Assembly (NCBI GenBank): GCA_905210845.1
Contig: CAJLYG010000131.1
Coordinates: 1-9,069 of the forward strand
From: an uncultured Prevotella sp.
GTDB lineage: Bacteria > Bacteroidota > Bacteroidia > Bacteroidales > Bacteroidaceae
Direction of reading: 5' to 3'
DNA: 9,069 nt
Positions 1 through 6,541 of this stretch are shown one piece after another (the stretch's first letter is position 1; each line of letters begins with the position of its first letter). Position numbers and translations under genes: made by a program. The notes beneath the pieces are model-generated. The model did not search any database, was not told the origin of the DNA, and was given only the letters and a program-made list of their open reading frames with translations.

Positions 1-171
1 TCTCTATAGATTCCTATGCTCTCTATAGATTTCTATTCTCTCTATAGATTCCTATGCTCTCTATAGATTTCTATTCTCTCTATAGATTCCTATCCTTCCT
101 ATAGATTTCTATGCTCTCTATAGATTCCAATTCTCTCTATAGATTCCTATGCTCTCTATAGATTCCTATCC
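1..171. repeat. 19-bp tandem repeat array, nine copies
   Basis: Nine head-to-tail 19-bp units, beginning at 1, 20, 39, 58, 77, 96, 115, 134 and 153. The commonest form is TCTCTATAGATTCCTATGC and a second form is TCTCTATAGATTTCTATTC. The first four units alternate between these two forms, so a 38-bp unit may have duplicated. Nearly every unit contains the palindrome TCTATAGA (unit 6 starts TTCCTATAGA instead). Because 19 is not a multiple of 3, the array is not a coding repeat. The first base of the window is the first base of a unit, so the array probably extends left. Function is unknown. There are no CRISPR-type unique spacers between units. Confidence 0.95.
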
Positions 172-349
172 TTTCTATTCTTTCCTATTCATTACTATTG
201 CTTACCTATTCTTCTCTAACTCCTTTTTTTCTCAAGTTCGGCTTCGCCATTGCTGGGATTAGCCTATTTTTCTGCTTTTTCTTTGTCCATTGCTTGTTCT
301 TTCAGTTTTGCTATGCTTCGGAAATTAAAACAAAATCTTCGATAATTAT
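172..349. other. Degenerate repeat tail and AT-rich intergenic stretch
   Basis: The 19-bp array decays here into CTATT-containing segments about 10 bp apart (CTATT at 175, 185, 195 and 206). Beyond that is a T-rich stretch up to the promoter. A hydrophobic open frame starts with TTG at 198 and runs into the next gene, but it has no ribosome binding site and spans the downstream promoter, so I do not call it. I see no RNA gene or terminator. Confidence 0.6.
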
Positions 350-380
350 TTTGTATTTCTCGCTGTTTGCAGTAACTTTG
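350..380 (+). promoter_or_regulatory. Bacteroidetes-type promoter for the FAH-porU-porV-ispF run
   Basis: TTTG at 350-353 and TAACTTTG at 373-380 are separated by 19 nt. Both match the Bacteroidetes housekeeping consensus (TTTG at -33, TAnnTTTG at -7). Transcription should begin around 386-388, leaving a leader of only about 10 nt before the ATG at 397. No other convincing promoter appears before porU, porV or ispF, so this one may drive the whole run. Confidence 0.8.
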
Positions 381-396
381 CACCAAAAGGCTACGG

Positions 397-1014
397 ATGA
401 AGATATTTGCGATTGGAATGAACTATGCCTTGCACAATAAAGAATTGCATGGCACGTTAGATAAAACAGAAGAGCCGGTGATCTTTACAAAGGCTGATTC
501 TGCGTTGTTGAAGGATCATAAGCCTTTCTTTATCCCGGATTTCATGGGAAGGATAGACTACGAGACTGAATTGGTGGTACGTATCTGTAAGTTGGGTAAG
601 TCCATCCCCCAGCGTTTCGCTTACCGGTATTATGATGCGGTAACGGTGGGAATCGATTTCACGGCTCGCGAGTTGCAGAAAAAACTGCGTGAGGCGGGAC
701 GCCCATGGGAGATCTGCAAGGGCTTCGATGGCTCTGCAGTCATCGGAGAATGGGTGGACATCTCTAAATTCCGGAGTATCCAAGCCATCCATTTCCATCT
801 TGATATCAACGGGAAGACTGTGCAGGAAGGCTGTTCAAGTGATATGCTCTACAAGGTTGATGAGATCATCACCTATATCAGCCAGTTCTTTACGCTGAAA
901 ACAGGTGATTTGCTTTATACCGGTACTCCTGCTGGCGTGGGACCTGTCCATATCGATGACCATCTCGAAGGCTATCTTGAGGACAAGAAGGTGCTGGAGT
1001 TCAACTGCAAATAA
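397..1014 (+). CDS. Fumarylacetoacetate hydrolase (FAH) family protein
   Basis: This 205-residue cytoplasmic enzyme is about the length of the short, single-domain FAH proteins (the YcgM/FAHD1 type), which act as acylpyruvate hydrolases or oxaloacetate decarboxylases. The N-terminus MKIFAIGMNY matches the usual family start, so the ATG at 397 is well supported even though no Shine-Dalgarno is visible. The presumed divalent-metal ligands are Glu56 and Glu58 (in DYETELVV) and Asp87 (in VGIDFTAREL). WEICKGFDGSAVIG (residues 104-117) and LYTGTPAGVGPV (173-184) are the conserved active-site loops. It is the first gene of the plus-strand run, 33 nt before porU. I see no functional link to secretion, so the pairing may only reflect shared transcription. 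The family is clear but the substrate cannot be told from sequence. Confidence 0.92.
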   Translation: MKIFAIGMNYALHNKELHGTLDKTEEPVIFTKADSALLKDHKPFFIPDFMGRIDYETELVVRICKLGKSIPQRFAYRYYDAVTVGIDFTARELQKKLREAGRPWEICKGFDGSAVIGEWVDISKFRSIQAIHFHLDINGKTVQEGCSSDMLYKVDEIITYISQFFTLKTGDLLYTGTPAGVGPVHIDDHLEGYLEDKKVLEFNCK

Positions 1015-1047
1015 GGATATGTACGTGAGTCCTTTTGGAGGACAAAG

Positions 1048-4000
1048 ATGGCAATCAGAATATATATAACGATCTGGGTCTTGTTGTGCTGTGGTCTGCA
1101 AGCCAAGGCATCACAACGCTTCTTTAACTTGACAGCAACGGATGTCGAGATCGATTCCCTGTTGCCTTCCTTTACCTACTCCGTACCCTTGGAAGGGGAT
1201 TACCAGGATTCTCTCTATACGGTTTCTATTGAGTATCCGGATTTCATCGATATGACCTCTTCAGATATCGCCAAATACAATCACATCTCGGGTGCGGCGT
1301 TGCCTGCGCTTCCTCCTGTTAGCAGCAAGATCGTAGTAGACAGGAAAAAGGGATTCTTGGAGATTTTCTTCACGCCCTTGGTCTTCCGTGAAAACCGTTA
1401 TCAGATTCTCGTGAGCTTCTTGCTGAAGGTGGAATCTGTGGCGAAGGTGAGCACCGTGCGCAAGGCAAAGTCGAGACGGGCTCTTTCCCCCGCTCACTCT
1501 TCCCGTTATGCGCAGCATAGTGTGCTTGCCTCTGGGAGGTGGGCAAAGATCAAGGTACCTGCCACCGGTGTCTATCAATTGACGGAGGAAGTGATCAGAA
1601 AGGCGGGATTCTCGGATTTGAGCAAGGTGCATATCTATGGCTATGGAGGGAATCTGCAAAACGAAACTTTAGACGGAAGTGAACTGACTTCTTTGGATGA
1701 CCTGAAGGAAGTGCCTACTTGCACGGTTCGCGGGCGTCGGCTTTTCTATGCCAAGGGACCTGTCAGTTGGGCATCTCCAACCTCGACTCTGCGCACCCGG
1801 AATCCTTATTCTGATGCTGGATATTACCTGATTACCCAGAACGACAGCACGCCTGTCAGCGTGGATTCTACGACATTCTTGAACACTGTGTACCCTCGAC
1901 CGGAGGATTACCATACCTTGCATGAGGTGGATAACTTTGCTTGGTATCAAGGTGGCCGTCAACTCTTTGAGAATAGTCCGGTTGCCAATGGCAGCAGCAA
2001 GACCTATACCCTGACACTTCCCGTTGAGAAGGTCAGTGGACGGATGTCGATTGCCTTGAGCTCAGGCGTGGCAAGTACTGCAACGATAGAGCTGAACGGG
2101 AAGACATTGGGAACAGTTACCTTGACCCTTCCTACGGAATACGACCGCGGCAGTGTGGTGACACGCGTCTATGCCATTGATACCTTAGAGCGTTCCAATA
2201 CGGTGAAGATCAGCACGACTTCTGGTGGACCTATCCGCCTTGACTATATTGACTTCGGCTATGACCAGCCTGGTCCTGCGCCCGACCTGTTGAACGGCAC
2301 GTTCAGCGCGCCTGAGTATGTGTATAATATCACCAATCAAGATCATCATGCAGACCCACAGGCTGACATGGTGATCATCATCCCGACCTCGCAGAAGTTA
2401 TTGGAGCAAGCCAAGCGCCTTGCAGCCTTCCATGAGGAACATGACTCGATGCGCGTGAATATTGTGCCTGCTGATGAGCTCTATAATGAATTCTCCAGTG
2501 GCACGCCTGATGCCAACGCCTATCGTCGTTATCTGAAAATGCTCTATGACCGGGCAACGACGGAGACAGATATGCCGAAATACTTGTTGCTCTTTGGGGA
2601 TTGCGCTTGGGATAACAGGATGAACACCAGCGACTGGAAGACAGCGTCTGTGGATGATTACCTTCTTTGCTATGAGAGCGAAAACTCCCTGAATGATGTT
2701 TATTGTTATGTGGATGACGGATGGTTCTGCTCCTTGGATGACGGGGAGGGAGCTGATCCCGTGTCTTCTGACAAGGAAGACGTAGCAGTAGGCAGGTTCC
2801 CTGTCACCACGGCAACCGAGGCAAAGGCCATGGTAGATAAAGTCATCAACTATGTCAAGAATGAGAATGCCGGAGCATGGCAGAATACGATCATGTTCAT
2901 GGGTGATGATGGGAATGAGAATATCCACATGCGGGATATCAACGAGACGGCAGACAACATTGCTGCTCGTTATCCGGGCTACCAGATCAAGAAAGTGATG
3001 TGGGATAATTACACCCGGGTGACCTCTTCTACAGGAAACACTTACCCGGATGTGACTCGTGCCATCAAGGAGCAACAAGCTGCAGGAGCCCTGATCATGG
3101 ATTATGCAGGGCATGGCAGCCCAACACAGATCTCCCATGAGACGGTATTGAGGCTGACGGATTTCGAGTCGTTCACGAATACGAACCTTCCCTTGTGGGT
3201 GACGGCATCCTGTGATATCTTGCCTTATGATGGCAGTGCCTCTACCATAGGAGAGGCGGCAGTGCTGAATCCCAATGGGGGAGCCGTGGCCTTTTATGGC
3301 ACGACACGAACCGTGTACACCGACCGGAATAAGGTGATCAATGCTGCCTTCCTGAATCATGTGCTCAGCTATCAGAATGGCAAGCCTATGACATTAGGCG
3401 AGGCACAGCGTGTGGCAAAGAACCAGCTGATCTCCTCCCATTCCGACCTGACTGTCAATAAACTGCAATATGCACTATTGGGTGACCCTGCCATGGCGTT
3501 GAACCTCCCAACCGCAACGGTGGTAATAGACTCTATCAATGGCGTGGCAGTCTCTTCAGGTAGTTTCCCCACGCTGAAAGCCGGGTCCGTAGCAACCGTC
3601 AAGGGACATGTCGAGGGGCATTCTGACTTTCAAGGGCTGATGACAGCCTCAGTACGTGATAAAAAGGTGTTAGAGACTTGTAAGTTGAATGATACGTCAG
3701 CGAGCGGAGCCAGTAGCGCATTTTCCTATTACGATCGTCCCCGGATACTCTTCTCTGGTTCCGACAGCGTACGCGCAGGCACTTTTTCCTTCTCCTTTGC
3801 GATCCCCAAGGATATCGATTATGAAGAAGGTATGGGATTGGTCAATATCTATACCATCCAAAACGACCGTTTGGTGGCAGCGAATGGCGCAACGGAGAAT
3901 TTCTATGTAGGTGGTAGCGCAATTGCCGGTAATGATTCCATCGGACCATCTATCTATTGCTACCTCAACGCCCCTTCTTTTGTCAATGGAGGAAAAGTCA

Positions 4001-4599
4001 ATACGACTCCTTATTTCGTGGCAAAGGTAAGTGACGAGGATGGTATCAATACTTCAGGTAATGGCATCGGGCACGACCTGGAGCTGATCATTGATGGGAA
4101 GACTTCACAGACGTATGTCCTGAATGACAATTTTAGATACGACTTAGGGTCCTATACCAGTGGTTCCACTTATTATAACCTGCCGGAGTTAGGAGAGGGC
4201 GCGCACAAGCTCCTGTTCCGGGCTTGGGATACCCTGAACAATTCATCGATGGCAGAACTGTCCTTCGTTTGTGTGAAGGGGCTAACCCCCGAACTCTATA
4301 CGGTCAGTGTGACAGAGAACCCAGCGAACAACTATACCACCTTCATTATCAACCACGACCGTACAGGCAGCGAGATGAATGTCAGCATCGACGTTTATGA
4401 CATGGAAGGGCGAATCTGGTGGCAGCACACAGAGTCGGGCGTGCCTACGTCAAGTGCTTATACAGTCAACTGGGACCTGACCTCATCCTCTGGTTCAAGA
4501 TTGCAGACGGGAGTATACCTCTATCGCGTCCGTATCTCCAGTGATGGGAGCAGTAGTGCCACCAAAGCCAGGAAATTGATTATCATAGGCAATAATTAA
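1048..4599 (+). CDS. porU: Type IX secretion system sortase PorU (C25 peptidase)
   Basis: A 1183-residue cell-surface protein. In the T9SS, PorU removes the C-terminal domain of exported cargo and links the cargo to anionic lipopolysaccharide, working in an outer-membrane complex with PorV, PorQ and PorZ. A signal peptide covers about residues 1-22 (hydrophobic IYITIWVLLCC, then AKA). A long N-terminal beta-rich region follows. The gingipain-like C25 domain spans about residues 435-820. It holds the likely catalytic His689 (in DYAGHGSP) and Cys722 (in TASCDI), and their 33-residue spacing equals that of gingipain RgpB. LGDPAMALNLP closes the domain. Beta-sandwich regions follow, and the last ~90 residues resemble a FlgD-like/T9SS C-terminal domain ending in GVYLYRVRI and KARKLIIIGNN. 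GGAGGA at 1037-1042 supports the ATG at 1048. The porU-porV-ispF order matches Porphyromonas gingivalis. No frameshift is seen. Confidence 0.95.
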   Translation: MAIRIYITIWVLLCCGLQAKASQRFFNLTATDVEIDSLLPSFTYSVPLEGDYQDSLYTVSIEYPDFIDMTSSDIAKYNHISGAALPALPPVSSKIVVDRKKGFLEIFFTPLVFRENRYQILVSFLLKVESVAKVSTVRKAKSRRALSPAHSSRYAQHSVLASGRWAKIKVPATGVYQLTEEVIRKAGFSDLSKVHIYGYGGNLQNETLDGSELTSLDDLKEVPTCTVRGRRLFYAKGPVSWASPTSTLRTRNPYSDAGYYLITQNDSTPVSVDSTTFLNTVYPRPEDYHTLHEVDNFAWYQGGRQLFENSPVANGSSKTYTLTLPVEKVSGRMSIALSSGVASTATIELNGKTLGTVTLTLPTEYDRGSVVTRVYAIDTLERSNTVKISTTSGGPIRLDYIDFGYDQPGPAPDLLNGTFSAPEYVYNITNQDHHADPQADMVIIIPTSQKLLEQAKRLAAFHEEHDSMRVNIVPADELYNEFSSGTPDANAYRRYLKMLYDRATTETDMPKYLLLFGDCAWDNRMNTSDWKTASVDDYLLCYESENSLNDVYCYVDDGWFCSLDDGEGADPVSSDKEDVAVGRFPVTTATEAKAMVDKVINYVKNENAGAWQNTIMFMGDDGNENIHMRDINETADNIAARYPGYQIKKVMWDNYTRVTSSTGNTYPDVTRAIKEQQAAGALIMDYAGHGSPTQISHETVLRLTDFESFTNTNLPLWVTASCDILPYDGSASTIGEAAVLNPNGGAVAFYGTTRTVYTDRNKVINAAFLNHVLSYQNGKPMTLGEAQRVAKNQLISSHSDLTVNKLQYALLGDPAMALNLPTATVVIDSINGVAVSSGSFPTLKAGSVATVKGHVEGHSDFQGLMTASVRDKKVLETCKLNDTSASGASSAFSYYDRPRILFSGSDSVRAGTFSFSFAIPKDIDYEEGMGLVNIYTIQNDRLVAANGATENFYVGGSAIAGNDSIGPSIYCYLNAPSFVNGGKVNTTPYFVAKVSDEDGINTSGNGIGHDLELIIDGKTSQTYVLNDNFRYDLGSYTSGSTYYNLPELGEGAHKLLFRAWDTLNNSSMAELSFVCVKGLTPELYTVSVTENPANNYTTFIINHDRTGSEMNVSIDVYDMEGRIWWQHTESGVPTSSAYTVNWDLTSSSGSRLQTGVYLYRVRISSDGSSSATKARKLIIIGNN

Positions 4600-4639
4600 T
4601 CTGTCCATCCGTTTATAGGAGTGTGATTGATTGTTGAAA

Positions 4640-5812
4640 ATGAGAAAATCCATAATTATCTTCATGACATTCCTTCTTATGATGACGGCATCCTCTGTGT
4701 ATGCCCAGAAGGAAGACATGTTCAATCCTGAGTATTCTACGGTCACCTCGCAGAGTATAGCCCCTGATGCCCGTGCTGGAGGTATGGGAGATGTTGGTGT
4801 GGCTACTGATCCGGATGTCAACTCGCAATATTGGAATCCAGCGAAGTATCCTTTCACGATCTCGCGGGCAGGAGTGGCCTTGAACTATACCCCTTGGCTG
4901 CGCCAGTTGGTGAATGACATGGACTTAGCCTGCATGGCGGGCTATTATCGGATAGGTGACTATTCTGCGGTATCAGCTTCCCTGCGCTATTTCTCCTTAG
5001 GTGAGGTGAGTTATTCAGAGAATGAGAATGACAACTCTATGACGATCAGTCCGTATGAGATGTCCTTCGATGTGGCTTATTCCTTGATGCTCAGTCAGAA
5101 GTTCTCCATTGCAGCTGCCGTGCGGTGGATCTATTCCGACCTGACCTTCAGATATACTTCCGACACCTCCCCGAGTTCAGCCTTTGCAGCAGATATAGCC
5201 TGTTACTATCAGAGCTATCCTGTGATTGGCGACCGAGAGTGCCAGTTAGGGTTGGGATTGGACATCTCGAATATCGGTAGTAAGATTTCCTTTACCGGTG
5301 ATGACAACAGTTGGTTCTTGCCTGCTAACTTACGGTTAGGTGCATCCTTGATGGTTCCTGTTGACGAGTATAATAAGTTTACGGTTGCCGTAGATGCTAA
5401 TAAGCCGTTGATCCCGACTTATCCCAAGCAGAAAGATGGTGAGTCTACCGAGGATTATGAGGCGCGCGTGCAAAAGGAATATTGGGATTGTTCCGCGATC
5501 AATGGCATTTTCAAGAGCTTTCATGATGCTCCTGGGGGCTTCAAGGAGGAATTAGAGGAGATCCGTTGGGGCGTAGGCGCAGAATATACCTATAATGACA
5601 AGTTTACGGCGCGGGCAGGATATCGCCATGAGAGTGCCAACAAAGGCAACCGGAAATATTTTACAGTGGGTGTGGGTTTCAAGATGAATGTCTTCTCCTT
5701 GGATGCAGGCTATGTGATCGCGACGGCGAAGAGCAATCCTTTGGACCAGACCTTGCGTTTTACCCTTGCTTTTGACATGGACGGCATTAAGGACTTATTG
5801 CATAGGAGGTAG
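4640..5812 (+). CDS. porV: Type IX secretion outer-membrane protein PorV (LptO)
   Basis: A 390-residue outer-membrane beta-barrel of the FadL-like PorV family. PorV binds the C-terminal domain of T9SS cargo leaving the translocon and delivers it to PorU. The signal peptide is about residues 1-22 (MRKSIIIFMTFLLMM, cleavage after VYA). The conserved PorV N-terminal segment follows (SIAPDARAGGMGDVGVATDP, then SQYWNPAK). Alternating aromatic and polar strands run to a C-terminal LRFTLAFDMDG. I chose the ATG at 4640 because it gives a standard signal peptide. In-frame TTG codons at 4631 and 4634 would add three residues, and AGGAG at 4616-4620 is better spaced for the TTG, so the start is uncertain by three codons. 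The gene lies 40 nt after porU and 6 nt before ispF, so co-transcription is likely. Confidence 0.93.
   Translation: MRKSIIIFMTFLLMMTASSVYAQKEDMFNPEYSTVTSQSIAPDARAGGMGDVGVATDPDVNSQYWNPAKYPFTISRAGVALNYTPWLRQLVNDMDLACMAGYYRIGDYSAVSASLRYFSLGEVSYSENENDNSMTISPYEMSFDVAYSLMLSQKFSIAAAVRWIYSDLTFRYTSDTSPSSAFAADIACYYQSYPVIGDRECQLGLGLDISNIGSKISFTGDDNSWFLPANLRLGASLMVPVDEYNKFTVAVDANKPLIPTYPKQKDGESTEDYEARVQKEYWDCSAINGIFKSFHDAPGGFKEELEEIRWGVGAEYTYNDKFTARAGYRHESANKGNRKYFTVGVGFKMNVFSLDAGYVIATAKSNPLDQTLRFTLAFDMDGIKDLLHRR
5804..5809 (+). promoter_or_regulatory. Shine-Dalgarno of ispF inside the porV 3' end
   Basis: AGGAGG lies 9 nt before the ispF ATG at 5819 and is encoded by the last codons of porV. A full AGGAGG is not typical of Bacteroidetes genes. 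Its position within porV suggests translation of the two genes is coupled. Confidence 0.65.
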
Positions 5813-5818
5813 AGGACA

Positions 5819-6298
5819 ATGAAGATACGTGTAGGGTTGGGATACGACGTTCACCAGTTGGTAGATGGTCGTGATCTATGGTTAGGAGGCATTAAGATTG
5901 CCCATGCGAAGGGATTATTGGGACATAGTGATGCCGATGTCCTCATCCATGCTATTTGTGATGCCCTTTTAGGAGCTGCCAATATGCGGGATATCGGTTA
6001 CCATTTCCCGGATACATCAGCCTCTACCTTGGACATAGACAGTAAGATCTTATTGAAGAAGGTCATTGATTTGATTGCCACGAAAGGCTATCGGGTAGGC
6101 AATATCGATGCCACGGTTTGTGCGGAGCGTCCCAAGTTGAATCCCCATATCCCAGCCATGAAGGAATGTCTTGCCCAAGTGATGGGCGTGGATGAGGATG
6201 ACATTTCCATCAAGGCTACCACCACAGAGAAGTTAGGCTTCACTGGTCGTGAGGAAGGAATTTCCGCCTATGCCGTTGCCTTGATAGAAGTATCCTAA
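5819..6298 (+). CDS. ispF: 2-C-methyl-D-erythritol 2,4-cyclodiphosphate synthase
   Basis: This 159-residue cytoplasmic enzyme has the normal IspF length. It converts CDP-methylerythritol 2-phosphate to the cyclic diphosphate with release of CMP, in the MEP isoprenoid pathway. The metal ligands are Asp10 and His12 (in GYDVH) and His44 (in SDADVLIH). GHSDAD (35-40) is the substrate loop, followed by DALLGAANMRDIGYHFPDT. IKATTTEKLGFTGREEGI near the C-terminus is the family signature. The trimeric enzyme normally has active sites at subunit interfaces. It has no known role in secretion; its place behind porV is conserved in P. gingivalis and probably only shares transcription. The stop codon lies inside the first unit of a 22-bp repeat, so the last residues (EVS) are repeat-encoded. 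Confidence 0.97.
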   Translation: MKIRVGLGYDVHQLVDGRDLWLGGIKIAHAKGLLGHSDADVLIHAICDALLGAANMRDIGYHFPDTSASTLDIDSKILLKKVIDLIATKGYRVGNIDATVCAERPKLNPHIPAMKECLAQVMGVDEDDISIKATTTEKLGFTGREEGISAYAVALIEVS

Positions 6299-6369
6299 CA
6301 TACTTGGCAAAGTATCCTAAGATACTTTGCCAAGTATCATAAGATATATTGCTAAGTATCATAGCATCG
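6288..6369. repeat. 22-bp tandem repeat, about 3.5 copies, overlapping the ispF stop
   Basis: Units start at 6288, 6310, 6332 and 6354. Each opens with AAGTATCCTAA or AAGTATCATA. Units 1 and 2 agree at 19 of 22 positions and units 2 and 3 at 18 of 22; unit 4 is only half recognisable. The first unit contains the last three ispF codons and its stop, so the array may have grown out of the gene end. Many units are internally palindromic (AGTATC against GATACT). It is unrelated in sequence to the 19-bp array at the left end. Confidence 0.85.
6300..6337 (+). terminator. 17-bp perfect inverted repeat after ispF
   Basis: Arms 6300-6316 (ATACTTGGCAAAGTATC) and 6321-6337 are perfectly complementary around the 4-nt loop CTAA, starting two bases after the ispF stop. 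It could end plus-strand transcription or protect the 3' end of the operon mRNA. It is AT-rich and has no T-run after it, so it is not a classical intrinsic terminator. Confidence 0.45.
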
Positions 6370-6513
6370 TGTCTTATACTGATAAAGGTCTTGTCTCGGT
6401 GTTTTTACATGGTCTTAGAATTGCTTTTTTCAATGTCAAGGATCATAGAACTTCGCAAATTTATTCTTTGTTTTTTTGCTTTCAACGCTTCTATTCGTTC
6501 CTAAAAGCGAATA
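6370..6513. other. Intergenic stretch between convergent genes
   Basis: AT-rich, T-biased sequence between ispF and the minus-strand nuclease gene. I see no credible gene, RNA or promoter in it. Confidence 0.5.
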
Positions 6514-6535
6514 TTGCGATCCATTTGGATCGCAA
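6514..6535 (-). terminator. Hairpin after the Rpn-family gene
   Basis: TTGCGATCC (6514-6522) and GGATCGCAA (6527-6535) form a perfect 9-bp stem with a 4-nt loop, 6 nt beyond the stop of the minus-strand gene. On the minus strand it is followed by TATTCGCTTTTAG, which is only moderately T-rich. It is a plausible terminator for that gene. Confidence 0.6.
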
Positions 6536-6541
6536 CACCCT

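Noticed and set aside
1..171. CRISPR array
   Set aside because: Units are directly adjacent with no unique spacers, and no cas genes are present in the window.
231..350. Short Lys/Glu-rich minus-strand frame ending in KEKAEK
   Set aside because: It has no start or family likeness, and its upstream part would run through the promoter of the opposite-strand gene.
198..440. 80-residue hydrophobic reading frame on the plus strand
   Set aside because: It starts with TTG without a ribosome site, spans the strong promoter at 350-380 and overlaps the well-supported FAH-family start in another frame.
2398..3360. 320-residue reading frame antisense to porU
   Set aside because: It lies wholly opposite the C25 domain of porU, has no recognisable domain or start signals, and its composition mirrors porU codon use.
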